A stretch of DNA of 64,000 bases from Halomicrococcus gelatinilyticus (GCA_024227995.1 CP100467.1:1-64000), one strand, 5' to 3'; positions 51,874 through 61,745 are shown, counted from the first letter of the stretch. The notes: generated by a model not told the origin, from the letters alone. A program made the numbers and translations.

Positions 51874-52806
51874 CTAGAACACGTCGAGTATCCACCGGCT
51901 CATGTTGATCCCTACGAGCACCGCCCCTTCGAGCCGTCCCAACTTCCCGTTCGTTCCGAGGAACGCGGCGGTGAGCACGCAGAGCCCGAGCAGCCAGACG
52001 GTGGTCCCGACGGCGGGCTCGGCGACCTCGATGGGCGTCAGCGTCGACGTGATGCCCAGGACGAGGAGCGCGTTGAACACGTTGCTCCCGATGAGGTTGC
52101 CGGCGGCGATGTCGCCCATCCCCTTGCGGGCGGCAGCGACGGACGCGGCGATCTCCGGGGTGGAGGTACCCACTGCGACGATGGTCTCCCCGATGACCCA
52201 CTCGGAGAGACCCGCCGCCTCGGCGATGAAGACGGCCGACTCCACGAGGAACTGCGCACCGACGACGACGGCGCCGAGCCCACCGAGAAGGAGGAGGGCC
52301 GTCTGCCACGTTGCTTCACGCTCATCGGTCGGTGTTTCCTGCACCGACTCGTCCGGTCGGGCGAACAGGACGACGAGATAGCCGACGAATGCGACGAGCA
52401 GGACGACTCCATCGAACCGACTCAACCGGACGTCCCACAGGAGCGCCAACAGCAGCACCGTCGAGAGTATCATCGCGATGCCATCTCGACGGACCATCCG
52501 GGAGGAACTTCGAACGCCGACGACGGCTGCGACACCACCGAGAACGATACCGACGTTGAAGAGGTTAGAGCCGACGACGTTCGCTACCGCGATATCGCCG
52601 TTTCCGACGAGCGCGGCGTCGATACTGACGGCCGCCTCGGGCGCCGAGGTCCCCATCGCGACCACCGTCAGGCCGACGACGAGTTCCGAGAGGCCGAAGC
52701 GGCGCGCTACCCCGGCCGCGCTGGACACGAACGCGTCTGCGCCGACCCACAGGGCCCCGATACTCAGGACGAACGTGACGACTGCGACGAGTCCGCCGTC
52801 GGTCAT
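51874..52806 (-). CDS. Sodium/calcium exchanger (CaCA family), second copy
   Basis: The 310-residue protein has about ten helices and both alpha repeats: AMGTSAPEAAVSIDAAL with GSNLFNVGIVLG in the first half, AVGTSTPEIAASVAAARKG with GSNVFNALLVLG in the second. The conserved Glu in each repeat binds the cation. It is shorter than the CaCA protein at 19050 and closer to the YrbG pattern. It should export Ca2+. The start at 52806 is preferred over one four codons upstream. Confidence 0.88.
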   Translation of the reverse strand: MTDGGLVAVVTFVLSIGALWVGADAFVSSAAGVARRFGLSELVVGLTVVAMGTSAPEAAVSIDAALVGNGDIAVANVVGSNLFNVGIVLGGVAAVVGVRSSSRMVRRDGIAMILSTVLLLALLWDVRLSRFDGVVLLVAFVGYLVVLFARPDESVQETPTDEREATWQTALLLLGGLGAVVVGAQFLVESAVFIAEAAGLSEWVIGETIVAVGTSTPEIAASVAAARKGMGDIAAGNLIGSNVFNALLVLGITSTLTPIEVAEPAVGTTVWLLGLCVLTAAFLGTNGKLGRLEGAVLVGINMSRWILDVF

Positions 52807-53145
52807 CCGACCCCGCACTCGGCAGTGTCTGTTCCTCTCACTTTCACAGTAAACAGCACGTAGTTCGATAAACCCTTTATCACCAACCGGTCCGATCGAA
52901 GTACCGGCTCGGGTGAGAGACGCGCCCGCTATCCGGCAACGGTGCCGGACGACATCGCTGTCTATGGGTTTCGTCGGAACTGAATTCCCTGGACGGTGGA
53001 CCCATTCGTCGTCTGGGCCCGCAGCAGGTTCAGCACCTCGTCGGACTGCAACGCTCGGATTACCACACAGGTCGACGCGACTGTGACTGAAGATAGTACC
53101 GACTACGTTCTCAGAACCTGAGAACGTCTCCGCAGCTGATAGTTG
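52807..53145. other. Intergenic region with a strong hairpin
   Basis: No gene is seen. AT-rich stretches lie near 52845-52885. The 3' part contains the hairpin at 53105-53127 just beyond the acetyltransferase stop codon. Confidence 0.45.
53105..53127 (-). terminator. Perfect 10-base-pair hairpin after the acetyltransferase gene
   Basis: ACGTTCTCAG and CTGAGAACGT pair without mismatch around a three-base loop. It lies 19 bases beyond the minus-strand stop at 53146, where it could end or stabilise the transcript. No T run follows on the minus strand, so intrinsic termination is uncertain. Confidence 0.45.
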
Positions 53146-53691
53146 CTACCCCTGCCAGTCCTCGCGGAGCAGACCGTACAGCACCATGTCGCGGTGTTCC
53201 CCGTCGACGAACATGTACCGCTGGCGACGTCCCTCCTCGCTGAACCCGAGCGACGCCAGCAGGCCGCGGGAAGCCTCGTTGAACTCGTAGGCCGCCGCAC
53301 CGATGGCGGGGGCGTCGTACGACCGGAAGACGTAGTCGACGACCAGGGAGACCGCCTCCGTCCCGTACCCCTGGCCGTGTACCTCGGGGACGAGCCAGTA
53401 TCCGAGCTCGGGGCGCTTCCAGTCGGTGTCTTCCACGGCCGCTGCACCGATCCGTCGCACCCCGTCCTCGCCGGGGGAGCCCGGCCCGGCGTCCTCCCCG
53501 TCGAGACAGATCAGGAACCGGTCGGCGTCGTCCCCGACGAGGCCCTGGTAGTCGTCCCGGGACATGACCGGGTTGCCCAGCGGGTAGCGTATCTCGGGGT
53601 TCGCACCCGCACGCTGGACGAACGACAGGTCCTCCTGCTCGACCGTCCGAAGCGTGACCCGCTCGCCCCTGGAAACGCGTGCGCCTGGCAT
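53146..53691 (-). CDS. GNAT acetyltransferase (RimJ/RimL type)
   Basis: The 181-residue protein has VTLRTVEQEDLSFVQRAGAN at the start, the GNAT motif A VPEVHGQGYGTEAVSLVVDY (acetyl-CoA loop Q-G-x-G-T/A) and motif B FNEASRGLLASLGFSEEGR. RimJ/L-type members acetylate protein N-termini or small molecules. The ATG at 53691 is preferred because an AGATACTT element sits about 28 bases upstream and the family's first strand starts right after it. Confidence 0.85.
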   Translation of the reverse strand: MPGARVSRGERVTLRTVEQEDLSFVQRAGANPEIRYPLGNPVMSRDDYQGLVGDDADRFLICLDGEDAGPGSPGEDGVRRIGAAAVEDTDWKRPELGYWLVPEVHGQGYGTEAVSLVVDYVFRSYDAPAIGAAAYEFNEASRGLLASLGFSEEGRRQRYMFVDGEHRDMVLYGLLREDWQG

Positions 53692-53793
53692 GCGTCCAGC
53701 GTCGACCAGGCCCAGCAAGTATCTTCTGTTGCGGGACGGGGCGTCGGTCCCCCCGCAGGTGCCACGCGGGGGCTGCATCGGTAAACGCCGCCG

Positions 53794-55419
53794 TCAGTGC
53801 CCGAGTTCGAGGAACCGCGTGGTCGCGTCGTCGTCGCCCGCGACGATGAGCGTGTCGTCCGATTCGACGACGAACTCGGAACCGAGCCCGGACCGGAGCG
53901 TACCGTCGCGTTCGACCGCGACGACCGTACACCCCGTCTTCGCGCGGACGTCGACCTCGCCGAGACTGCGGCCGACCAGCGACGGCGCGTCCGTCCGCAC
54001 GAGGTCGAACTGCGTCCCGGGCGTCAGTATCGTCTCCCCCTCGATGAGGTGGGAGGCGAGCATCCGTCCGGTCACCGTCTGCAGCGCCAGCACGTAGTCG
54101 GCACCGCTGTTGTACAGTTTCCAGACGTTCTCGGGGTCGTTGGCTCGGGCGATCACCTCGACGTCGGGGGCCATCCACGTGAGCATGAGCGTCGCGTAGA
54201 TGGCCTGCGTGTCGTCGTCGAGCGCCACCACGACGGCGCTGGCGTCCTCGACGTTGGCGGCCGACAGCACCTCCGGATTCGTGACGTCACCAGTCACGTC
54301 GACGCCGTCGCCGTCTACAGCGTCGACGACGCACGTCTCCATGTCCCTGGCCTCGCAGACGTCGGCGACCGTCCGGCCGACGACGCCGTGCCCACAGACG
54401 ACGACGCGGGACGAGCGGTCGGTGGTAGGCGAGACGGTCCTGGACCGCAGTTCCGCGAGGTCGTCGTGGTGGCCCGTGACGACCAGCGTCGTGTTCTCGT
54501 CGATGGGTTCAGTCGGGTCCGGCGTGGGGACGAACCGACCGCCCTTCCACGCGCCGACGACCAGCGTGTCGGCCCGGTCGAACACGTCGGTCCCCGCGAT
54601 GGTCTCCCCGACCAGGTCGCTGTCCGCCTCGACGACCAGTTCGGTTATCTCGAGGCCGTCGCCGACCGAGAGCGTCTTCTGGAAGCGCTCGGGGAACGTC
54701 GCGGCAGCCTTCGTCGCGAGACTGGTTCCGAGCACCTGCCGCGGCCTGACGAGCGTGTCGGCTCCCGCCGACCGGTTGTAGACGGTCACGTCCCGGTCCG
54801 TGACCACGCTCACGACCGGCAGGTCCTCGTCTATCTGCCTGGCCGAGAGGATGACGATCGGGTTGGTGTCGTCGTCGACGTCCGCGACGACCGCGCGTGC
54901 ATCGCCTGCGTTGGCGGCCCGCAGCGTGTCGAGGTGCTCGGGGTCGCCGCAGATCACGTCGATACCGTCGTCGACCAGTTCCTTCGCACTCTCGGGGTCG
55001 GACTCGACGAGGAGATACGGCACGCCGACGGCCTCGAGTTCGTCCCGCAGCACCTCGCCGTGCGTGGAGTTCGAACAGATGACGACGTGGTCCGTGAGGT
55101 CGGTCGTCGTCGGCGGGTCGGTCTCGACGGCCTGCTTGAGGAGCGGGACGACCACCACCGGCAACGCGAGGAACATCAACAGGACGCCGGACAGGTTCAT
55201 CACGACGACGAACCCGCTCATCACGGCGCTCGACCACGGGGCGTCGCCACCGAACCCCGCCGTCGTCAACGCCTCGACCACCACCTGGAGCGCGCGAACG
55301 GGCGAGACGGGCTCCCCCTCGAAGGTCGCCATCCCCCACCGGTAGACGACGGTGTATCCGGTGATGACGCCGAAGAACGTCAGCACCGACAGCGCGACCC
55401 GACGCCACCAGTTGTCCAT
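53794..55419 (-). CDS. K+ channel with two RCK (TrkA) units
   Basis: The 541-residue protein has two membrane helices around a pore loop whose filter is TTAGFGGD (52-59), then two TrkA-N/TrkA-C regulatory units in tandem: HVVICSNSTHGEVLRDEL and RVVVCGHGVVGRTVADVCEA are the Rossmann starts. It is a gated potassium channel; tandem RCK domains on one chain are the MthK/BK-like arrangement. K+ control is central to salt-in haloarchaea. A minus-strand ATTACTTTTA box lies 28 bases before the ATG. Confidence 0.85.
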   Translation of the reverse strand: MDNWWRRVALSVLTFFGVITGYTVVYRWGMATFEGEPVSPVRALQVVVEALTTAGFGGDAPWSSAVMSGFVVVMNLSGVLLMFLALPVVVVPLLKQAVETDPPTTTDLTDHVVICSNSTHGEVLRDELEAVGVPYLLVESDPESAKELVDDGIDVICGDPEHLDTLRAANAGDARAVVADVDDDTNPIVILSARQIDEDLPVVSVVTDRDVTVYNRSAGADTLVRPRQVLGTSLATKAAATFPERFQKTLSVGDGLEITELVVEADSDLVGETIAGTDVFDRADTLVVGAWKGGRFVPTPDPTEPIDENTTLVVTGHHDDLAELRSRTVSPTTDRSSRVVVCGHGVVGRTVADVCEARDMETCVVDAVDGDGVDVTGDVTNPEVLSAANVEDASAVVVALDDDTQAIYATLMLTWMAPDVEVIARANDPENVWKLYNSGADYVLALQTVTGRMLASHLIEGETILTPGTQFDLVRTDAPSLVGRSLGEVDVRAKTGCTVVAVERDGTLRSGLGSEFVVESDDTLIVAGDDDATTRFLELGH

Positions 55420-55563
55420 GTTCCGACCGACCGAACGTCGCTAAAAGTAATTTCTGATACACTCGCGAATCGCCGGCAGTAGTACCGTTCTGTTCGGGAC
55501 GTCGCTGGAGGAGCTGGTGACTGGGCAGCGGGAAGCCCGCCGACGGCAACCGCGAGTTCTCCG

Positions 55564-55977
55564 TCAGCCCTCCCTGACCGGAAGCTCCCCCGGGGGGAGG
55601 ACGTCGCAGTCGGGCATGTCGGCGAGGACCTCCTCCGGACCTGGCGGCGCGTACACCGCCAGCAACTGCATGGTCTCCCAGCCCGTGTTCGTCGTCCCGT
55701 GCTCGACGCCCGCGGGGACGTACACCATCTCGCCCGGCCCGACCTCGCGCGTCTCTCCGTCGACCGTCTGCTCGCCCTCGCCGCCGACGACGTACAGTAT
55801 CTCGTCGCTGTCGGGGTGGGTGTGCAACTCGTGGCCTTTCCCCGGTTCGAGCTGGACGACGCCCGCGCTGAACCGCTCCGAACCGTTCACGTCCGGGGTC
55901 GCCATCCACTTCAGCGTCCCCCAGTCGAACAGCTGGGTGGAGACGTCTTCGCCGCTGACGAAGTGCTTGCCCGTCAT
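55564..55977 (-). CDS. Cupin-domain protein
   Basis: The 137-residue single cupin has motif 1 PGKGHELHTHPDSDEILYVV (metal ligands His, His, Glu) and motif 2 GPGEMVYVPAGVEHGTTNTG (His). It is a small metal-binding sugar- or acid-type cupin of unknown substrate. A GATTAAGC box (56005-56012, minus strand) precedes the ATG at 55977. It is divergent from the Tm-1-like gene pair. Confidence 0.82.
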   Translation of the reverse strand: MTGKHFVSGEDVSTQLFDWGTLKWMATPDVNGSERFSAGVVQLEPGKGHELHTHPDSDEILYVVGGEGEQTVDGETREVGPGEMVYVPAGVEHGTTNTGWETMQLLAVYAPPGPEEVLADMPDCDVLPPGELPVREG

Positions 55978-56156
55978 TGGCACACAGTACTGCCATCCGC
56001 GGGAGCTTAATCGCACCGGTGGTCGCGACGGTCGCCGGTCGGAACCCCTGATACGGTCTCCGGGCGCGAACGCCCCTGGTCGACGTCGTCGGAGTTCCGT
56101 TCGCGAACGACCACCACAATGCTGAATACTGCATGCGTAGTGACAACACGTGTCGT

Positions 56157-56990
56157 ATGGAGTACACACGTGAGGAGTCGCTTCGACGACTCGAGGAGAC
56201 AGTATCGGACGGCGAGCCCGTAATCGGGGCCGGCGCTGGCACGGGGATGTCGGCGAAGTTCGCCGAGCGCGGCGGCGTCGACCTGCTCATCATCTACAAC
56301 TCCGGTCGGTACCGGATGAACGGGCGGGGCTCGCTCGCCGGATTACTCCCGTACGGCGACGCGAACGAGATCGTCGTCGAGATGGGCCACGAGGTCCTCC
56401 CGGTGGTCGAGGACACGCCCGTACTGGCGGGCGTCAACGGGACCGACCCGTTCCGCCAGATGGACGTCTTCATCGAGGACCTCAAGCGACGCGGGTTCTC
56501 GGGCGTCCAGAACTTCCCGACGGTGGGGCTCATCGACGAGGGGAGCCAGTTCCGCCAGAACATCGAGGAGACCGGCATGGGCTACGACCGGGAGGTCGAC
56601 ATGATACAGGAGGCCGCCGAGCAGGACATGCTCACCTGCCCGTACGTGTTCAGCGAGGAGCAGGCCCGCGAGATGGCCGAGGCGGGCGCGGACGTCGTCG
56701 TCTCCCACATGGGGCTGACGACCTCGGGCGACATCGGCGCGGAGACCGCTCTCGACCTGGAGACGGCCGCCGAGCGCGTCCAGGCCCACCACGACGCGGC
56801 CACCGACGTGAACGAGGACGTCATGGTCATCTGCCACGGCGGTCCCATCGCGTGGCCGGACGACGCCGAGTACGTCCTGAACAACACCGAGGGCGTGGTC
56901 GGCTTCTTCGGCGCGTCCAGTCTCGAACGGCTGCCGACCGAGGAGGCCATCGAGAACCAGGCCCGCGAGTTCAAGGGGATCGAGTTCTGA
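56157..56990 (+). CDS. PEP hydrolase-like TIM-barrel protein (Tm-1 C-terminal domain homologue)
   Basis: The 277-residue TIM barrel has PVIGAGAGTGMSAKFAERGG, DLLIIYNSGRYRMNGRGSLA, GVQNFPTVGLIDEG and SHMGLTTSGDIGAETAL, the pattern of the PEP-hydrolase-like family. In plants the same domain is fused behind a UPF0261 domain as the Tm-1 viral resistance protein; here the two are adjacent genes overlapping by TGATG. The substrate is unknown. The leaderless start at 56157 follows a GAATACT box at 56124. Confidence 0.82.
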   Translation: MEYTREESLRRLEETVSDGEPVIGAGAGTGMSAKFAERGGVDLLIIYNSGRYRMNGRGSLAGLLPYGDANEIVVEMGHEVLPVVEDTPVLAGVNGTDPFRQMDVFIEDLKRRGFSGVQNFPTVGLIDEGSQFRQNIEETGMGYDREVDMIQEAAEQDMLTCPYVFSEEQAREMAEAGADVVVSHMGLTTSGDIGAETALDLETAAERVQAHHDAATDVNEDVMVICHGGPIAWPDDAEYVLNNTEGVVGFFGASSLERLPTEEAIENQAREFKGIEF

Positions 56991-58219
56991 TGGCGGTCGT
57001 CGTCGTCGGAACGCTCGACACGAAGGCCGAGGAGATGGGGTTCGCCAGGGACGTCCTCGAAGCACAGGGCGTCGACGTCCACGTCGTCGACACCGGCGTC
57101 GTGGGCGACCCCGGATTCGAACCGGACACGGCGGCCGCCGACGTCGCCGCCGCAGCGGACACGAGTCTCGACCACCTGCGCGAGGACGCCGACCGCGGCG
57201 AGGCGATGGAGGCGATGGGCGAGGGCGCCGCGGCCGTCGCGGAACGACTCCACGACGAGGGCGTCCTCGACGGCGTGCTGGGCCTCGGCGGGTCGGGGAA
57301 CACCTCCATCGCGACCACGGCCATGCGGGCGCTGCCGGTGGGCGTGCCGAAGCTGATGGTCTCGACGATGGCCGCCGGCGACGTCGAACCTTACGTCGGC
57401 GCGAAGGACGTGACGATGATGTACTCCGTCGCCGACGTCGAGGGGCTCAACCAGCTCTCGCGGCAGGTCATCGCCAACGCCGCGCTCGCGATGGTCGGCA
57501 TGGTCGAGAACGAACCGGACGTCGAGGTCGAGGACAGGCCCACCGTCGGCATGACGATGTTCGGCGTCACGACGCCCTGCGTGCAGACGGCCCGCGAGTC
57601 CCTCGAAGAGCGCGGCTACGAGACCATCGTCTTCCACGCCACCGGCACCGGCGGAAGGGCGATGGAGAACCTCGTCCGACAGGGCGTCATCGACGGCGTG
57701 CTCGACGTCACGACCACGGAGTGGGCCGACGAACTCGTCGGCGGGGTGCTGAACGCCGGCCCGGACCGCCTCGACGCTGCGGCCGAGACGGGGACGCCGC
57801 AGGTCGTCTCGACCGGCGCGCTCGACATGGTGAACTTCGGCCCGCGCGACTCCGTCCCGGCGGAGTTCGAGGACCGGACACTCCACGTCCACAACCCGCA
57901 GGTGACGCTGATGCGGACCACGACCGAGGAGAACGAAGAGCTCGGCGAGATACTCGCCGAGAAGCTCGCCGCCGCCACCGGGCCGACGGCGCTCGCGCTC
58001 CCGCTCGGCGGCGTGTCCGTGCTCGACGTCGAGGGCGAGGACTTCCACGACCCCGAGGCCGACGCGGCGCTGTTCGACGCGCTCCGGGAGAACGTCGGCG
58101 ACGACGTCGAACTCGTCGAGATGGAGACCGACGTCAACGACGAGGCGTTCGCGAACGCCATCGCCGCGAAGCTGGACGAGTACATGCGCGAGGCCGGCGT
58201 CGGACCGACGGACGACTGA
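56990..58219 (+). CDS. Tm-1-like (UPF0261) ATP-binding protein
   Basis: The 409-residue protein has VVVVGTLDTKAEEMGFARD at the N-terminus, LGLGGSGNTSIATTAMRALP, KLMVSTMAAGDVEPYVGAKD and TMFGVTTPCVQTARE, all hallmark segments of UPF0261/Tm-1-like proteins. The two-domain protein binds ATP and joins the preceding TIM barrel as a functional pair. Acts in the cytoplasm on an unidentified small molecule. Confidence 0.85.
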   Translation: MAVVVVGTLDTKAEEMGFARDVLEAQGVDVHVVDTGVVGDPGFEPDTAAADVAAAADTSLDHLREDADRGEAMEAMGEGAAAVAERLHDEGVLDGVLGLGGSGNTSIATTAMRALPVGVPKLMVSTMAAGDVEPYVGAKDVTMMYSVADVEGLNQLSRQVIANAALAMVGMVENEPDVEVEDRPTVGMTMFGVTTPCVQTARESLEERGYETIVFHATGTGGRAMENLVRQGVIDGVLDVTTTEWADELVGGVLNAGPDRLDAAAETGTPQVVSTGALDMVNFGPRDSVPAEFEDRTLHVHNPQVTLMRTTTEENEELGEILAEKLAAATGPTALALPLGGVSVLDVEGEDFHDPEADAALFDALRENVGDDVELVEMETDVNDEAFANAIAAKLDEYMREAGVGPTDD

Positions 58220-58436
58220 CGTCCCGGCCAGTCGGCGCTCCGGGTCGAGCCGGAAGTTCCGACACGGTTCGGGCTTCACGGCTGTTTTCCGGTCGTTCGA
58301 CGGCGCGAGTACCGAGCGCTGCGTCCGCGGGGGACGCCACCGTCGAGAGCGTCGTCCGTCGCCAGGACGGACACGTGGGCGGTCGGACCGACAAGAGAAG
58401 GTATTACACGCCCGCTCTCCCAAGGCACGACTCCCC

Positions 58437-58628
58437 ATGTCATCAGCCGCCGCTAGCGACGGACCACGCGCTCCTGACTCCGGGCGTCGACGTCGGCACG
58501 GCCCGACCGACGACCGCGCCGCGGGGGCGTCCGGCCCGCGGGAGTGGAATCGAGGCGACACCGCCGACGAGCACAGCAGGCCGCCGGGCGCGTCCCGGAC
58601 GAGGCTCACGGCCCCGGGGTCGCGATGA
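58437..58628 (+). CDS. Possible 63-residue upstream ORF coupled to the helicase
   Basis: A GTATTAC box at 58401-58407 would start transcription just upstream of this ATG, and the frame ends with ATGA over the helicase start. Its product is Arg/Ala/Gly-rich, not acidic, and resembles nothing known. It could be a leader that couples translation or a chance frame in the 5' untranslated region. Confidence 0.3.
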   Translation: MSSAAASDGPRAPDSGRRRRHGPTDDRAAGASGPREWNRGDTADEHSRPPGASRTRLTAPGSR

Positions 58629-60931
58629 CGTCGGGAGAGCCGGCAGCCACGGGAGCGGAGATACACGACCTCTCGTCGGACTGGCGTGCGCACGCCAGCG
58701 AACTGCTCCGTTCGAAGGGGCGGATCGCCGGGACGACGCGGTACGAGCGGAACGTCCCCCCGGCGGTCCTGAAGCGGGCGCTGGAGGTGGGGATGAAGAC
58801 CGTTCGGACGAGGCCGCCGGACGGGGACGGCTACGCCGTCCCGCTCCACGCGGAGGACGACCCCACCGCGACGGCGGAGTACGTCCTCTGGCGACCCGAC
58901 CGCGAGCAGATCGGGTGGTACGACACCGACTTCGGCATCGACGGCACCGTTCGGTACGTGTCGCTTGCGACGGCGGCCGAGACCACCATCGGCAGTCGGT
59001 TGCGGTTCTGGCATCCGGACTTCAGTGCCGAGCCGGACGACGAGCTGTCGGACCTCGAACTTCCACACCGGACGGTCGAGCCGTCGTCGACGCTCCCGGC
59101 GGACGACGTCTTCGAGGGGCTCACCGCGACGGTCGAGCGGGCACGCGACGCCGAACGCCGGTCGAACCGCCAGCGATACCGGAACGAATCGCTCGCGACG
59201 TTGATCCAGCGAGGGATCGCGTCGGGGCCGTTCGTCTCCGTCGGCTGGACCGCCGACGGTGACGACCTCCAACTGCAGCTCGCGAGCGATTCGGGGACGG
59301 CGGACGTCGACCTCCACCGCGACGAGGGGATCCACCCCGGAAACCTGTTCCTGATCGACACGCGCGAGGCGGACCCCTCGTTCCCCGTCGTCGGCGAGGT
59401 GTCGGCCGTCGAGGACCTGACGATGACCGTCCGGCTGGAGTGGGAGGACGTCGACGACCGGGCCGCCGTCGAGGCCACGCTGGAGGACGGAACCAGGGAG
59501 TTCTGGGCGACGCTGCTGCTCAACCCCGTTCCGTTCGACCGGCGCATCGACGCGATCCGGTCGGTGGAGTCCCAGCCGTCCAAGCGGAACCTGCTGACCG
59601 GGGACCGGCCGGTGCGGTTCTCGGTCGACCGGCACGCCATCCCGAGTCCGGCGATGGAGCTCAACCGCTACCAGCGACAGGCGCTGAAGTGGGCGGCCGA
59701 CGCGGAGGACGTCCTCTGCATCCACGGACCGCCGGGCACGGGCAAGACGCGGACGCTGACGGCGTACGTGAAACACGCCGTCCGCCGCGGCGAGTCGGTG
59801 CTGGTGACGTCGCACTCGAACCAGGCGGTCGACAACCTCCTCGTCGGTGACAGCACCGTCGACGACCCCGAACCCGGGACGCTGCACGCGGCCGCCTGCG
59901 GGACGAGCGGGGGCGACGGCGAGGACGACGTGGACCTCTCGATAGCGCGGGTCGGCCGAAACTCGAAGAACGACGTCGTCCAGCGTCACTACCGCGGCCG
60001 GTCGGTCGACGGGGCGGACGTCGTCGCCGCGACGACGAACGCGGCGGCGCAGTTCGAGACCGACCGGTTCGACGTGGCGGTGGTCGACGAGGCGACGCAG
60101 GCGAGCCGTCCCGCGACGGCCATCGTGCTCGACTGCGCGGAGCGGCTGCTGCTGTCCGGGGACCACAAACAGCTTCCGCCGTACAGCGCGGCGGAGCCCG
60201 CGGCCGAAACCGGGCAGCGCATCTCGCTGTTCGAACACCTCGTCGACCGGTACGGGGACGACGTTAGGGTGCTCCTGAAACGGCAGTACCGGATGAACGA
60301 GACGATCGCCGCGTTCCCGAACCGGGCGTTCTACGGCGGGCGACTGGAGACGGCGGACCGGAACCACGAGTGGCGGGTCGCCGACCTGGCACCGCTGGTC
60401 GGCATCGACGTGTCCGGCGAGGAGCGGCGGGAACCGGGCGGACACTCGTTCTACAATCCGGCCGAGGCAGCGGTTGTCGTGCGGGAGGTGGGACGGCTCG
60501 TCGAGGCCGGCGTCTCGCCGGAGGACGTCGGCGTCATCTCCGCGTACAGCGGCCAGATCGGCAGGATACGGTCGCGACTCGACGGGTCCGACGTCGACGA
60601 CGCCGGCCAGGTGACGGTCGACACCGTGGATTCGTTCCAGGGCGGTGAACGGGACGTGATCGTCATCTCGTTCGTACGCAGCAACGACGAGGGGCGCAGC
60701 GGGTTCCTGGAGACGCCCGAGGAGGGGCCGCGGCGGTTGAACGTCGCGCTGACCCGCGCTCGAAAGCGGCTCGTGCTGGTGGGCGACTGGGAGACGCTCG
60801 CAACGCCGTCGCCCGACCGCTCGCCCGATGAGAGCTGTGCGGACCTCTACGACGACCTCGAAGCGTACGTCCGGGAGAGGGGAGAGTTCTCGTTCGGCAC
60901 CCAGTCCAGTGGCGGGAATCCGCAACTCTAG
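58625..60931 (+). CDS. Upf1/IGHMBP2-like superfamily 1B helicase
   Basis: The 768-residue protein has a 340-residue N-terminal region of mixed beta structure and, from about 355, an SF1 helicase core: Q-motif LNRYQRQALKWA, Walker A GPPGTGKT (368-375), DEATQASRP (motif II), SGDHKQLPPY (III), RQYRMNE (IV), TVDSFQGGERDVIVISFVRS (V) and NVALTRARKRL (VI). Such 5'-3' helicases act on RNA or DNA. The start at 58625 is the first ATG giving good coding character; it overlaps the upstream short frame by ATGA. Confidence 0.85.
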   Translation: MTSGEPAATGAEIHDLSSDWRAHASELLRSKGRIAGTTRYERNVPPAVLKRALEVGMKTVRTRPPDGDGYAVPLHAEDDPTATAEYVLWRPDREQIGWYDTDFGIDGTVRYVSLATAAETTIGSRLRFWHPDFSAEPDDELSDLELPHRTVEPSSTLPADDVFEGLTATVERARDAERRSNRQRYRNESLATLIQRGIASGPFVSVGWTADGDDLQLQLASDSGTADVDLHRDEGIHPGNLFLIDTREADPSFPVVGEVSAVEDLTMTVRLEWEDVDDRAAVEATLEDGTREFWATLLLNPVPFDRRIDAIRSVESQPSKRNLLTGDRPVRFSVDRHAIPSPAMELNRYQRQALKWAADAEDVLCIHGPPGTGKTRTLTAYVKHAVRRGESVLVTSHSNQAVDNLLVGDSTVDDPEPGTLHAAACGTSGGDGEDDVDLSIARVGRNSKNDVVQRHYRGRSVDGADVVAATTNAAAQFETDRFDVAVVDEATQASRPATAIVLDCAERLLLSGDHKQLPPYSAAEPAAETGQRISLFEHLVDRYGDDVRVLLKRQYRMNETIAAFPNRAFYGGRLETADRNHEWRVADLAPLVGIDVSGEERREPGGHSFYNPAEAAVVVREVGRLVEAGVSPEDVGVISAYSGQIGRIRSRLDGSDVDDAGQVTVDTVDSFQGGERDVIVISFVRSNDEGRSGFLETPEEGPRRLNVALTRARKRLVLVGDWETLATPSPDRSPDESCADLYDDLEAYVRERGEFSFGTQSSGGNPQL

Positions 60932-61745
60932 AGGCCGATAGCGGAGATGTACAGCGAGGCCAGCGGCGCGAACGGTGACAGGACCGTCGACGACGAAAGC
61001 TGACGACGTCGGGGCGGAACGTGAACGAGGCGTCGACGTGACGGCTACGAGCCGGACTCCGCGAACCAGGTCGTCGAGCACAGCCGTCGATTCATTGCCT
61101 GCTTCCGGCTACGACGGCCCCAGGGAAACCGGGCGGTTCACTGACGTCACCGGACGCTCTCGGTGGTTGGAGGACGTCTGAAGGATGGATTCCAGGCGAT
61201 GACAGTCGACTGGGCGTCGACCCATCGCGCGAGCGCACGTTCGTGCTCGTCCCGGCGCACAGGTGGCAGACAGAGTCGAGCTATGGCAGTAACGGGCTCT
61301 CACTGGGTCCTGCGTCCGGGGACAACATCGGTCAGGATGTTGTCTATCTCCACGTTGCTCACCGGATACCCTAAAAGTCGCGTCCGTTCCTGGAAACTGA
61401 TAACCACCACAAGGTCTTGATGTGACTGCTTCGAAATCGTCGGGGGTCGGCGCGGGCCCGGGCGGCCGCCGGAACCGCGTTCGCAGTTCGCGGGGTCGTC
61501 GGACGCCGGTTGAGTGACGGTTCGCGCCGAGACACTGCCACCCCGCGGCGACGTCAGACGTGGAAGGTCGGGGCCAACAGCGATTGCAGATGTCAGCCGT
61601 CGACACGCATCACAGACTGCAGGGCGCGCAGGCACGATTCGACCTGCTCGTCCACGACCTGCTCGTCCACTGCGAACTGCTGGCGTACCTTCCGCCGGCC
61701 GGAAGCGCCGAACCGAGTCGCGTTTCACTGTCGCCGCGTCGCGTC
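60932..61745. other. 814-base region without a convincing gene
   Basis: Frames here are short and of shadow-like composition. A minus-strand stretch near 61300-61430 reads VVVISFQERTRLLGYPVSNV, which might be a gene scrap, but has no start or promoter. A 15-base tandem duplication, GACCTGCTCGTCCAC, lies at 61641-61670. No RNA gene is recognised. Confidence 0.4.
61641..61670 (+). repeat. Perfect tandem duplication of 15 bases
   Basis: GACCTGCTCGTCCAC occurs twice back to back. It lies in non-coding DNA upstream of nothing obvious and is probably a slippage event. Confidence 0.5.

Noticed and set aside
61163..61606. Small genes in the 60.9-61.7 kb gap
   Set aside because: Cys/Arg/Ser-rich products, no promoters or coupling; one minus-strand scrap looks protein-like but has no start.
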